DNA of 64,000 nucleotides from RYN-230 sp036509255 (GTDB lineage Bacteria > Actinomycetota > Actinomycetes > Streptosporangiales > Streptosporangiaceae), in assembly GCA_036509255.1 (NCBI GenBank), contig DATCFY010000116.1, positions 10,433 to 74,432 of the forward strand. The letters are read 5' to 3'. Made by a program: the position numbers and the translations under genes. Below are positions 16,929-25,671 of the stretch, in pieces; position 1 is the stretch's first letter; each line of letters opens with the position of its first letter. The notes under the pieces are model-generated. The model did no database searches. It had not been told where the DNA came from and saw only the letters and a list, made by a program, of their open reading frames with translations.

Positions 16929-17530
16929 CGGGGATGACCGGGATGCCGGATGACGAGGTGCCGCGGGACGCGATGCCCGCGCGCACGCCCGCGACCGGGC
17001 ACATCCCCGAGACCGGGCACACCCCCGCGACCGGGCACACGCTCGTCGCGTGCCTGGGCAACATCTTCCTCAGCGACGACGGCTTCGGGGTCGAGGTCGC
17101 CCGGCGGCTGGCCAGTGAGCAGCTCCCCGAAGGGGTACGGGTCACCGACTACGGCATCCGCGGCATGCACCTGGCCTACGACCTGGCCGAAGGATTCGAC
17201 ACCACCATCCTGGTGGACACCGCCCAACGCGGTGACGCACCCGGCACCGTCTACCTGATCGAGCCCGAGCCACGGGACGACCAGGGCGACCTGGCCCAGC
17301 TGAGCTTGTTCAACGCGCATGGCATGCAGCCAGACCTGGTGCTCAGCCTGGCTGGCTCGCTCGGCGGGGACGCCGGGCGGGTGCTGGTGGTGGGCTGCGA
17401 GCCCGCCACCCTGGAGGAGGGGATCGGGCTGAGCGCCCCGGTGACGGCCGCGGTGGAGGAGGCCGCGGCGATGATTACCAGGCTGGTCACCGCCGGCCAG
17501 AACACTTGCTCGTCAGACGTGGAGAGGTGA
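16925..17530 (+). CDS. Hydrogenase maturation protease (HybD/HyaD type)
   Basis: A 201-residue endopeptidase that trims the C-terminus of the large subunit once nickel is in place. The core starts at VACLGNIFLSDDGFGVEVARRL; nickel-sensing residues are expected in this motif, in ILVDTAQRG, and at the His of FNAHGMQPD. The first ~35 residues are an extra tail with three imperfect repeats (ATGHIP, ETGHTP, ATGHTL) encoded by an 18-bp tandem repeat near 16990-17043. GTG 16925 overlaps the SIS2 stop as GTGA; ATG 16934 is an alternative. The target is presumably HhyL, cut after His572. Confidence 0.85.
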   Translation: MTGMTGMPDDEVPRDAMPARTPATGHIPETGHTPATGHTLVACLGNIFLSDDGFGVEVARRLASEQLPEGVRVTDYGIRGMHLAYDLAEGFDTTILVDTAQRGDAPGTVYLIEPEPRDDQGDLAQLSLFNAHGMQPDLVLSLAGSLGGDAGRVLVVGCEPATLEEGIGLSAPVTAAVEEAAAMITRLVTAGQNTCSSDVER

Positions 17531-17534
17531 TCGC

Positions 17535-17807
17535 ATGTGCCTTGGCATCCCAGGCGAGGTGATCGAGTTCCTGCCCGATCAGCCCGACCTGGCCAGGGTG
17601 GACGTCAGCGGTGTCCGGCGGGTGATCAATGTCGGCCTGCTTTCCGACGACCTGCCTAAGCCCGGTGAATGGGTGCTCATTCACGTGGGCTTCGCGCTAT
17701 CCAAGATCGACGAGGCTGAGGCAGCGGCCGCGCTGCAGTTCCTGGAGGGTATCGGCCAGGCCTACGCGGACGAACTGGAAGCTCTGCAGGCATCCCAAAT
17801 CGAGTAG
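17535..17807 (+). CDS. hypC: Hydrogenase assembly chaperone HypC
   Basis: A 90-residue canonical HypC with MCLGIPGEV at the N-terminus; Cys2 carries the Fe(CN)2CO unit together with HypD and delivers it to the large subunit. The domain is a small beta-barrel (LARVDVSGVRRVINVGLL, GEWVLIHVGFALSKID) with a helical tail. It starts 4 bases after the protease gene and is followed by hypD after 10 bases. Confidence 0.93.
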   Translation: MCLGIPGEVIEFLPDQPDLARVDVSGVRRVINVGLLSDDLPKPGEWVLIHVGFALSKIDEAEAAAALQFLEGIGQAYADELEALQASQIE

Positions 17808-17817
17808 AGGGGGCAGG

Positions 17818-18945
17818 ATGCGCTTCGTTGACGAATTCCGCTCTGCGGACAAGGCGCACGCCCTGGCCGCGAAGATCGCCGAGCTGTGCGAGCCCGGGCG
17901 GCAGTACAAGCTGATGGAGGTGTGCGGCGGGCACACGCACACCATCTACAAGCACGGGCTCGAGGATTACCTGCCCGAGCAGGTCACGCTGGTGCACGGC
18001 CCCGGCTGCCCGGTGTGCGTCATCCCGATGGGCCGGGTCGACGACGCGATGGCGCTGGCCTCGCAGCCGGACACCATCATGACCTCGTTCGGGGACATGA
18101 TGCGGGTCCCGGGCAGCACAGGCTCGTTCTTCGACGCCAAAGCGCAGGGCACCGACATCCGGATGGTGTACTCACCGCTGGACTCGCTGAAGATCGCCAG
18201 GCAGAACCCGGACAAGCGGGTCGTGTTCATGGCCATCGGGTTCGAGACCACCACCCCGTCCACCGCGATGACCGTGCTGCGCGCAGCCGCCGAGAAGCTG
18301 GACAACTTCTCCATCTTCTGCAACCACGTGACGATCATCCCGGCCATCAAGGCCATCCTGGACTCGCCCGACCTGCGCCTGGACGGGTTCATCGGCCCGG
18401 GTCACGTGTCCACGGTGATCGGCTGCCGCCCCTACGAGTTCATCGCCCGGGACTACGGCAAGCCCGTGGTGGTGGCCGGCTTCGAGCCGCTGGACATCCT
18501 GCAATCCATCTACATGCTGATGGTCCAGCTGTCCGAGGGCCGCAGCGAGGTAGAGAACCAGTACACCCGGGTGGTGCCGTGGGACGGCAACCTGGCCGCG
18601 CTGAACGCGATCAACCAGGTCATGGAGCTGCGCCCGTACTTCGAATGGCGCGGACTGGGCTTCATCTCACACTCGGCGATGCGGGTCCGCCCCGAGTTCG
18701 CCAAGTACGACGCGGAACTGCTCTTCGAGGTACCCGGGGTCCGGGTCGCCGACCCGAAGGCCTGCCAGTGCGGCGAGGTCCTCAAGGGCGTGCTGAAGCC
18801 CTGGGAGTGCAAGGTGTTCGGCACCGCGTGCACGCCGGAGACCCCGATCGGGACCTGCATGGTCTCCCCGGAGGGCGCCTGCGCCGCGTACTACAACTTC
18901 GGCCGGATGAACCGCCGCCGGGTCGTGGAAGTGAGCATCTCATGA
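17818..18945 (+). CDS. hypD: Hydrogenase maturation factor HypD
   Basis: A 375-residue Fe-S scaffold protein for assembly of the Fe(CN)2CO group with HypC and HypE. Conserved motifs: EVCGGHTHTIYKHG (~42-55), GPGCPVCVIP (~71-80), GFETTTPSTA, FIGPGHVSTVIG, and the C-terminal [4Fe-4S] cysteines in QCGEVLKGVLKPWECKVFG, ACTPETPIGTCM and EGACAA. ATG 17818 follows GAGGGGGCAGG. Length is normal. The stop overlaps the hypE start (ATGA). Confidence 0.95.
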   Translation: MRFVDEFRSADKAHALAAKIAELCEPGRQYKLMEVCGGHTHTIYKHGLEDYLPEQVTLVHGPGCPVCVIPMGRVDDAMALASQPDTIMTSFGDMMRVPGSTGSFFDAKAQGTDIRMVYSPLDSLKIARQNPDKRVVFMAIGFETTTPSTAMTVLRAAAEKLDNFSIFCNHVTIIPAIKAILDSPDLRLDGFIGPGHVSTVIGCRPYEFIARDYGKPVVVAGFEPLDILQSIYMLMVQLSEGRSEVENQYTRVVPWDGNLAALNAINQVMELRPYFEWRGLGFISHSAMRVRPEFAKYDAELLFEVPGVRVADPKACQCGEVLKGVLKPWECKVFGTACTPETPIGTCMVSPEGACAAYYNFGRMNRRRVVEVSIS

Positions 18946-20117
18946 CCGACACCGGCACCGGCCGGGGCAGCTGGGTCGACGAGGCCCTGCGCGAGCACGA
19001 GGAGCACGCGGAGCCGGAACACGCCGGGCCGGAACCGGGCCGTGCCTCCGACCGTGAGCAGCAGGTCCTCGACCGGATCGACCGGGCCCGCCGCCGCCGG
19101 CCCAAGGTCCGTGAGGAGCGGATCACCATGTCCCACGGGGCCGGTGGCAAGGCCACCCGGACCCTGGTCGAGGCCGTCTTCCTGGACGCGTTCAGCAACC
19201 CACTGCTCGAGCCCCTGGAAGACTCCGCGCAACTGCACGTAAACGGCGGCCGTGTCGCGCTGACCACCGACTCCTACGTGGTGTCGCCGCTGTTCTTCCC
19301 AGGCGGCGACATCGGCGACCTCGCGGTCAACGGCACCGTCAACGACCTGGCCGTGTCCGGCGCGACCCCGCTCTACCTCTCCGCCGGGTTCATCCTGGAG
19401 GAGGGCTTCCCGGTCGCTGACCTGCTCAAGATCGTGGCCTCGATGAAGGCCGCGGCCCAGGCCGCCGGGGTTCAGGTGGTCACCGGGGACACCAAGGTGG
19501 TGCAGCGGGGTAAGGCTGACGGCTGCTACATCAACACGGCCGGCGTGGGCGTGCTGGAGCATGACATGTCCCTGGGCGTAGCGAACGCCAGGCCCGGGGA
19601 CGCGGTAATCGTGTCCGGCCCGATCGGCGATCACGGCGTGACCATCATGCTGGCCCGCGGCGAGCTGGACATCGAGGCCGACATCACCTCGGACACCGCG
19701 CCGCTCAACGGGCTGGTCGCCGACCTGCTGGCCGCCACCCCCGGGGTCCGCGCGCTGCGCGACGCCACCCGGGGCGGCGTGGCGACGATCCTGAACGAGG
19801 TGGCCACCGCGGCCGGGGTCGGGGTGCTCGTCAACGAGGACGCGATCCCGGTGCGCACCGTGGTGCGCGGCGCGTCTGAGCTGCTGGGCATCGATCCCAT
19901 GTACGTGGCGTGCGAAGGCCGGATGGTCGTCATCGTCGACGGCGGCGAGGCGGACAAGGCCCTGGCCTCGCTGCGTTCCCACCCGCTCGGCGCGGACGCC
20001 GCGATCATCGGCTCGATCACCGCGGACCCGCCGGGCATGGTCCTGCTCAACACCGCGTTCGGCGGGTCCCGGATCGTGGACCTGCTGGTCGGTGACCCAC
20101 TGCCGCGCATCTGCTGA
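18942..20117 (+). CDS. hypE: Hydrogenase maturation factor HypE
   Basis: A 391-residue protein that dehydrates a carbamoyl group on its C-terminal cysteine to make cyanide ligands. The chain ends in PRIC, the required C-terminal Cys. The ATP-binding PurM-like core contains MSHGAGGKATRTLVE, LTTDSYVVSPLFFPGGD and ATRGGVATILNEVA. The N-terminal ~60 residues are an extra acidic/arginine-rich tail (EHEEHAEPEHAGPEPG) not usual in HypE. The ATG overlaps hypD (ATGA). Confidence 0.95.
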   Translation: MTDTGTGRGSWVDEALREHEEHAEPEHAGPEPGRASDREQQVLDRIDRARRRRPKVREERITMSHGAGGKATRTLVEAVFLDAFSNPLLEPLEDSAQLHVNGGRVALTTDSYVVSPLFFPGGDIGDLAVNGTVNDLAVSGATPLYLSAGFILEEGFPVADLLKIVASMKAAAQAAGVQVVTGDTKVVQRGKADGCYINTAGVGVLEHDMSLGVANARPGDAVIVSGPIGDHGVTIMLARGELDIEADITSDTAPLNGLVADLLAATPGVRALRDATRGGVATILNEVATAAGVGVLVNEDAIPVRTVVRGASELLGIDPMYVACEGRMVVIVDGGEADKALASLRSHPLGADAAIIGSITADPPGMVLLNTAFGGSRIVDLLVGDPLPRIC

Positions 20118-20129
20118 CGGGCGGCACCC

Positions 20130-20459
20130 GTGCACGAACTGGCGATCACCGAAGGGGTGGTGCAGGCGGTGACCGAGCGGCTGCCCGGCACGCCCATCGC
20201 CTGCGTGCACCTGGAGATCGGCGTCATGTCCGGCGTGGTCGCGGACTCCGTGCGGTTCTGCTTCGACCTGGTGACCGAGGGCACCACGCTGGAGGGAGCG
20301 CGGCTGGACATCATCCAGCCCGCGGCCCGCTGCCGGTGCCGGGACTGCGGCGCCGAGTTCGAGCCCGACGGCATGATCGCGCTGTGTGACTGCGGCAGCG
20401 CCGACGTGGCTGTCCTGGCGGGCCAGGAACTGCGCATCAGGTCCGTGGAGGTGGTGTGA
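20130..20459 (+). CDS. hypA: Nickel chaperone HypA
   Basis: A 109-residue nickel carrier for hydrogenase. The GTG-initiated N-terminus MHELAITEG supplies the His2 nickel ligand, and a zinc ribbon CRCRDCGAEF...ALCDCGSAD lies at ~70-95. The zinc-ribbon has extra cysteines (CRC, CDC) that may be a local variation. It sits 12 bases after hypE and 1 base before hypB, its partner in nickel delivery. Confidence 0.93.
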   Translation: MHELAITEGVVQAVTERLPGTPIACVHLEIGVMSGVVADSVRFCFDLVTEGTTLEGARLDIIQPAARCRCRDCGAEFEPDGMIALCDCGSADVAVLAGQELRIRSVEVV

Positions 20460-20460
20460 C

Positions 20461-21279
20461 GTGTGCGCGACCTGCGGCTGCGGCGTCGCCGGCGTCCGGG
20501 TGTTCGGCCCGGGCCAGCTCGGCCCAGCCGGCCACGACCACGGAACCGATCACAGTCATGACCATGAGCACGCGCACGGGCCTGGGCAAGCGGACCGCGG
20601 GCAGCCGCCCAGCCACGAGCACGGCCTGGACGGCCGGACCGTCCAGATCCAGCAGAACATCCTGGCCAAGAACGACCGGCTGGCCGAGGACAACCGCGCC
20701 TGGCTCACCGCCCGCGGCATCCTCGCGGTCAACCTGATGAGCTCGCCCGGGGCGGGCAAGACCACGCTGCTGGAGCGCACCGCCCGGGAGGCGGGCGCCG
20801 GGCTGGGCCTCACCGTGATCGAGGGGGATCAGGAGACCACGCTGGACGCGTCCCGGATCGAGGCAGCCGGCTGCGCGGTCGCGCAGATCAACACGGGTGC
20901 GGGCTGCCACCTGGACGCCAGCATGGTGGCCCGCGGGCTGAGCGCGCTGAACCCGAGCCCCGGCTCGGTGCTGGTCATCGAGAACGTCGGGAACCTGGTC
21001 TGCCCGGCCCTATTCGACCTGGGCGAGGCGGCCCGGGTGGTGCTGTCCTCGGTCACCGAAGGCGCCGACAAGCCCATCAAGTACCCGCAGATGTTCCGCG
21101 GCGCGGACCTGGTCCTGCTGACCAAGGTGGACCTGCTGCCCTACGTGGATTTCGATACCGGGCGGCACGCACGGGACCTCAAGCTGATCAGCCCGGGCGC
21201 CCAGATCATGCCAGTCTCGGCCACCACTGGCGAAGGGCTGCCCGCCTGGTACGCCTGGCTCAGCGAGCGCACCCGCTGA
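20461..21279 (+). CDS. hypB: Nickel-delivery GTPase HypB
   Basis: A 272-residue GTPase. The N-terminus has the CxxCGC nickel motif (VCATCGCG), followed by a histidine-rich store (HDHGTDHSHDHEHAHG) and then the G domain. The P-loop is SSPGAGKTTLL; IEGDQETTLDASRI and INTGAGCHLD are the conserved switch and metal-site segments. GTG 20461 begins one base after the hypA stop. Last gene of the maturation operon; the downstream 120 bases to the convergent gene are locally AT-rich, without an obvious terminator. Confidence 0.94.
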   Translation: MCATCGCGVAGVRVFGPGQLGPAGHDHGTDHSHDHEHAHGPGQADRGQPPSHEHGLDGRTVQIQQNILAKNDRLAEDNRAWLTARGILAVNLMSSPGAGKTTLLERTAREAGAGLGLTVIEGDQETTLDASRIEAAGCAVAQINTGAGCHLDASMVARGLSALNPSPGSVLVIENVGNLVCPALFDLGEAARVVLSSVTEGADKPIKYPQMFRGADLVLLTKVDLLPYVDFDTGRHARDLKLISPGAQIMPVSATTGEGLPAWYAWLSERTR

Positions 21280-21399
21280 GCTCAGCCCAAAAGCCAATTC
21301 CGCAACGAAGACCGCTCTCGTCCCAGCCCTTCCCGCAGTCCAATGCGGTGCAAATTAGTCATAAATTAACGGTGCGCAATTTAAAGTGACGTTCCGGCG

Positions 21400-21942
21400 T
21401 CAGGCGGGTTTCCAGTCGAGCCGGAACCACACGGCCGTCCCGCGGGTGGAGCCGTCCCGGTAGGCGTGGTGGCCCCACCAGGCCGCCAGCGACTCGACGG
21501 TGAGCAGCCCGTGCCCGGATTCCGCGAGCCTCCCACGCTGGCCCGCGGCCAGCCTGGGGGTGGAGTCGGAACCGTCATCCAGGACGGCCACGCATGCCGA
21601 CGCCTGCCCGCGCCAGACGACGACCTGGAATTTCCCGTTCTGGCCGGTCCGGGTGTGCCGGATCGCGTTGCTGGCTAGTTCGGAAGCGCACAGCAGAGCG
21701 TCGTCCGTCACAGGGCAGCCGTCCAGGATCCGGCCGACGAAACGGCGGGCCTGCGCCACCTGGTCCAGACGCCCGGGGAACACCCGGCGTTTCGGGGTGG
21801 TGACCAGCCATGCACCGAGCCAGGCAAGCTGGTTCAGCGAACCGACTGGTAAGGCGTGCGGGGGTACACCGCGCGGCACCGGGGGCTCAAACGCCGCCGT
21901 CCCCGGGGCCGCAGGGGCGGCAGTTGGTGAGCTGCCCAACAT
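21400..21942 (-). CDS. Anti-sigma-type ATP-binding protein
   Basis: A 180-residue GHKL/HATPase protein of the anti-sigma serine kinase class common in actinobacteria. The N box is ELASNAIRHT, followed by AVLDDGSDSTP and the G box ESGHGLLTVESLA, ending in GTAVWFRLDW. About 65 residues precede the domain. I chose ATG 21942 (MLGSSP) because GGGGAG lies 7 bases upstream; two earlier in-frame starts lack a ribosome site. It faces hypB tail-to-tail. Partner unknown. Confidence 0.75.
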   Translation of the reverse strand: MLGSSPTAAPAAPGTAAFEPPVPRGVPPHALPVGSLNQLAWLGAWLVTTPKRRVFPGRLDQVAQARRFVGRILDGCPVTDDALLCASELASNAIRHTRTGQNGKFQVVVWRGQASACVAVLDDGSDSTPRLAAGQRGRLAESGHGLLTVESLAAWWGHHAYRDGSTRGTAVWFRLDWKPA

Positions 21943-22267
21943 GATGCCTCTCCCCATCAAAGTCTGATATGGACGCTTTTGCCTCCCCCACTCTGCCGGT
22001 AACCGGTGCCTTTCTGCTAGAGCCAGAACGCCCAAAAGGCATCATCAATTCGTAAACGTGCGCTCCGCTCGTTGAACTTGCCCCAGGGGCAAGACCCGGC
22101 ATCAGCGTCCATGACGTACTCCCGCCTCCCGCCCGACTCACCCCCGGCCCCGATGGTGGGATTAACACCACCGAGATCAGCGGCCGGACCCGATATCAAT
22201 GAAGGAGCACGAAGAGCACCTGACCAGGGGTGCGCGATGACGGGTGTGGTGCGACGTGGAGGTACCA
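21943..22267. promoter_or_regulatory. Divergent intergenic region
   Basis: A 325-base gap between the minus-strand ATPase gene and the plus-strand histidine kinase. It must hold both promoters. The segment 22020-22075 (AATTCGTAAACG) is less GC-rich than its surroundings. No clear palindrome, promoter pair or RNA element was recognised. Confidence 0.3.
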
Positions 22268-23503
22268 ATGAGTGACGGCGCCAGCGGTTTCCGCCGACTG
22301 GGCCGGCTGACCATCCGGACCTGCGTCCGCGGGCTCGTTATCGCCGTCCTTTCGGTGATGCCCGGCGTCCCGCTGTTCATCGCCTCCGTCGTCTCCCTCC
22401 CCCTCCTGGCCGTGGGGATCGGGGTGGTGCCCGTGCCGATGAGCCTGCTGGCCGTGCGCCGCCGGGTCAGCCAGCAGCGCCGCTTCGCGCTGGACTGGTC
22501 GCGCGTGAGCATCGCCACGCCCTACCGCCCCCGGCCGCACGAAGTCAGCAACGGGCTGATCGGGCGGCTGCAGCGGTGCAAGTGGCTGCTGACCGACCCC
22601 GCGACCTGGCGGGACCTGCTGTGGACCTTGGCCAACATGCCGGTCGGGGTGGCGCTCGGGGCGCTGCCCGCGTTCGGCGTCGTCGTCGGGGTGGTCGGCT
22701 TGCTGTCCGGGGTGTGGCTCAACCCGGGCCACCTCAAGCAGCTGCCGCTCTTCCTGGGCCTGCTGCTGGTCGGAGTGTTCGCGGGTCCGCGGGTGCTGAA
22801 GGCGCACGCCCAGTTCAGTGCGGCGCTGCTGGCCCCGACCCGCAAGGAGCTGGATGCGCAGCTCGGCCGGCTGAACGAGTCGCGCTCCCAGGTGGTGGAC
22901 GCGTCCGCGGCCGAGCTGCGCCGGATCGAACGCGACCTGCATGACGGGGCGCAGGCCCGGCTGGTCTCGCTGGGCATGAGCATCGGCCTGGCCGAGCAGG
23001 TCCTCAGGGACGATCCCGACCTGGCACTGAAACTGCTGGCCGAGGCGCGGGCGTCCAGCGGCCAGGCCCTGACCGACCTGCGCCACCTGGTCCGCGGCAT
23101 CCACCCGCCGGTGCTGGCCGAACGCGGTCTGGACGGCGCCGTCCGGGCGCTCACGCTGACCCTCCCGCTGCCCGTCGACCTGCGTATCGAGCTGCCGGGC
23201 CGACCTCCGGCCCCGGTGGAGTCCGCCGCCTATTTCGCCATCGCCGAGGTACTGGCTAACGTGGTCAAGCACAGCGCCGCGCGGAGCGCCTGGATACATC
23301 TTGAGTACAGTCAGGCCCGGCTGATCGCGATCATCGGCGACGACGGCACCGGCGGGGCTGTCCCCCGGATCGGCGGCGGGTTGCGCGGCATCGAGCGGCG
23401 GCTGGCCGCTTTCGACGGGGTAATCGCCGTGACCAGCCCGGTCGGCGGTCCGACCGTGGTGACCATGGAGCTGCCGTGCGAGTTGTCCTTGGCGAGGACC
23501 TGA
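22268..23503 (+). CDS. Sensor histidine kinase (HisKA_3 type)
   Basis: A 411-residue membrane kinase of the NarL-partner class. Hydrophobic segments occur at ~20-60 and ~115-175 and form an actinobacterial sensor domain. The phospho-acceptor is the His in RIERDLHDGAQARLVSLGMS. The ATPase part has AEVLANVVKHSAARSAW (N box) and GDDGTGGA...GGGLRGIERRLAAF (G boxes). ATG 22268 has GGAGG 5 bases upstream. The response regulator gene starts inside its last codons, so the two are cotranscribed and form a pair. Signal unknown. Confidence 0.87.
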   Translation: MSDGASGFRRLGRLTIRTCVRGLVIAVLSVMPGVPLFIASVVSLPLLAVGIGVVPVPMSLLAVRRRVSQQRRFALDWSRVSIATPYRPRPHEVSNGLIGRLQRCKWLLTDPATWRDLLWTLANMPVGVALGALPAFGVVVGVVGLLSGVWLNPGHLKQLPLFLGLLLVGVFAGPRVLKAHAQFSAALLAPTRKELDAQLGRLNESRSQVVDASAAELRRIERDLHDGAQARLVSLGMSIGLAEQVLRDDPDLALKLLAEARASSGQALTDLRHLVRGIHPPVLAERGLDGAVRALTLTLPLPVDLRIELPGRPPAPVESAAYFAIAEVLANVVKHSAARSAWIHLEYSQARLIAIIGDDGTGGAVPRIGGGLRGIERRLAAFDGVIAVTSPVGGPTVVTMELPCELSLART

Positions 23504-24120
23504 CCCTCCTGCGGGACGGGCTGATCCGGCTGCTCACCGCGTACGACATGGAGGTCGTGGAGGCCGCCGACAACGGGCCCGCGCTGTTGCACGCGCTGAT
23601 CACCCATCGCCCGGACGTGGCGGTGGTGGATGTGCGGCTTCCCCCGACCTTCACCGACGAGGGCCTCAAAGCGGCGATCGAAGCCCGGGCCCAGGTGCCG
23701 GGCCTGCCGGTGCTGGTCCTGTCCCAGCATGTCGAGCAGCTCTACGCCCGCGAGTTGCTGTCCGGCGGCAGCGGCGGCCTCGGCTACCTGCTCAAGGACC
23801 GGATCTCCGACGTCCGGCGATTCATCGAGGCGGTACGCACCGTGGCCGGCGGTGGCACCGCCATGGACCCTGAGGTCATCTCCCAGCTGCTGGCCCGCCG
23901 CGCCCGCGATGAGCCACTGCGCCGGCTCACCCCGCGGGAACGCGAGGTGCTCGCCCTGATGGCCGAGGGACGCACCAACGCCGGCATCGCGGCCCGGCTC
24001 GTGGTCACCGAGAAGGCGGTCAGCAAGCACATCAACAACATCTTCACCAAGCTTGACCTGTACCGCGGCGGGGACGACAACCGCCGCGTCCTGGCGGTGC
24101 TGACCTACCTCAACGCCTGA
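23476..24120 (+). CDS. LuxR/NarL-family response regulator
   Basis: A 214-residue regulator. The receiver domain has Asp52 as phosphorylation site (VAVVDVRLPP) and the Lys of LLKDRI. The C-terminal HTH reads LTPREREVLALMAEGRTNAG, then EKAVSKHINNIF. GTG 23476 overlaps the kinase gene by 28 bases. The degenerated ABC exporter genes lie convergently downstream, so they are not obviously its targets. Confidence 0.87.
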   Translation: MRVVLGEDLTLLRDGLIRLLTAYDMEVVEAADNGPALLHALITHRPDVAVVDVRLPPTFTDEGLKAAIEARAQVPGLPVLVLSQHVEQLYARELLSGGSGGLGYLLKDRISDVRRFIEAVRTVAGGGTAMDPEVISQLLARRARDEPLRRLTPREREVLALMAEGRTNAGIAARLVVTEKAVSKHINNIFTKLDLYRGGDDNRRVLAVLTYLNA

Positions 24121-24184
24121 GGTGACACGCCGCCCGCTGGGGCGTGCGCCGGCGCCCGGTGATGGCCAGGGCTGTCCTGCCGGG

Positions 24185-24965
24185 TCAGGCGGCGGTCCGG
24201 TGCCGGAACAGCCAGGACGCCGCGGTGAACGACACCACGAGGATGCCGGCGCACCACGCGCAGACGATCCACGCTTCGTGACCCACGGCCGCGCCAGTCG
24301 AGGTGTGCCCCATCCAGAGGCCGCGCATGGTCTCCACGATCGGGGTGAACGGCTGGTGCTCGGCGAACCCGCGCATCCACGACGGCAGCGTCTGGGCGGG
24401 CACGAACGCGGTACTGACGTAGGGCAGGAACATGAGCACGAACGTGAACGCGTTCGCCGCCTCGACGCTCCCAGCCAGCAGGCCGGCCGCCGCCGCCAGC
24501 CAGGACAGGGCCAGCACGAAGAACACGATCATGGCCGCCGCTGCCACCCAGCCCGCCGGGCCCGCTGTGGGCCGCCAGCCCACCGCCAGGCTCACGCCGA
24601 TGACCAGGGCGGCGGCGACGAGGTTGCGGGCCAAGCTGGCCACGACGTGGCCGACCAGGACCAGGGAACCACTGATCGGCATGGACCGGAAGCGGTCCAC
24701 GATGCCGTTGCTCATGTCGGTCGCCACCGCCACCGCGGTGGTGCCCGCACCGAACCCGGCGCACAGCACGATCAGGCCGGGCACCACGTAGTCGACATAG
24801 GCGCCGGCTGCCGTCGAAGGCGCCCCCGAACACGTACACGTACACGAACATCAGCATCAGCACTACGGGCAGCATCAGCGCGGTGAAGAACGCCTCCGGG
24901 TCACGCAGCGACCGGCGGACGCAGCGGGTGACCATCACCCGCGAGTCGGTGAATGCGTAGGCCAT
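24185..24965 (-). pseudogene. ABC-2 type permease (DrrB-like), frameshifted
   Basis: The frame starting at ATG 24965 (MAYAFTDSRVMVTRCVRR) reads as a normal DrrB-type permease up to VYVYVFGGAFDGS, then becomes nonsense. The other frame resumes at YVDYVVPGLIVLCAGFG and continues through about five membrane segments to the stop at 24185. One extra base, or two missing, near 24806-24816 separates the halves. The intact version would be a ~260-residue drug-export permease. It lies directly after the ATPase gene, also broken, so the exporter is almost certainly dead unless the frameshift is a sequencing error. Confidence 0.8.
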
Positions 24966-24967
24966 GC

Positions 24968-25598
24968 TCACCGGGCCTTCTCCTCAGGCTCCTGGGTGAC
25001 GGTCAGGAACACGTCGTCCAGGCTGGGGCGGTAGGTGGACACTCTGTGCGCGGGGGCCGCCCGCAGCCTGGAGCCGGTCCAGGATCTGGAAGATTTCGCT
25101 GGCCGTGCCCTCGGTGGCCACATCGATGGTGTGCAGCCGGTCGTCGGTGCGCACCGGGTCGAGCCCGCCCAGTGCGCGTTCGTAACCGGCCACGTCGGCG
25201 AACTGCAGCCGGACGACCTCCGCGCCCAGCCTCGCCTTCAGCTCGTCGGGCGTGCCCTGGGCCACGACCCGGCCGTGGTCGAGCACCGCGACCGTGTCGG
25301 CGAGCTGATCCGCTTCCTCCAGGTACTGCGTGGTCAGCAGGACCGTGACTCCCTCGTCGACCAGGCGCATCTCCCGGGCGCGGACCCGGGCCGCGCGCCG
25401 GGACAGGCGCAGCAGCTGGGCCATCATCTCCAGGTTCTCCCGGCCGGTCAGCTTCTCGTCCACCGCCGCGTACTGCCCGGTGAGGCTGATCGACCGCTTG
25501 ACCCCGACCGGATCGGCGAGCAGGTCGTGCCCGGCGATGGTGGCCGTCCCCGCGTCGGGGCGCATCAGGGTGGCCAGAATCCGGACCATCGTGGTCTT
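24968..25598 (-). pseudogene. ABC transporter ATPase (DrrA-like), 3' portion, decayed
   Basis: From GKTTMVRILATLMRPDAG onward this is the body of a DrrA-type drug-exporter ATPase. It is cut off in the middle of Walker A by the element at 25599-29025; the missing N-terminus is at 29023-29151. Two more lesions are visible. RAREM is followed at once by RLVDEGVTVLLTTQYLEEA, so about 60 residues with the LSGG signature and Walker B are missing (junction near 25370). The C-terminus shifts frame near 25045-25060, since the family-typical ending VSTYRPSLDDVFLTVTQEP is encoded one frame over, ending at 24968. The gene overlapped the permease start. Confidence 0.85.
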
Positions 25599-25601
25599 CC
25601 C
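25596..25601. other. Left attachment junction (att core)
   Basis: On the minus strand the junction reads GGGAAGACC, the Gly-Lys-Thr codons of Walker A. The first three bases (25601-25599) probably come from the element and AAG (25598-25596) is shared with the right junction. The crossover is within GG or AAG. Assigned by comparing both ABC half-genes. Confidence 0.6.
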
Positions 25602-25671
25602 GGTTACTGGTCCGGGGCACTCAGGAGCCGTACCCTGGCAGGCAGGGCGGGGCGGGACAGGAGCGCAGGTC

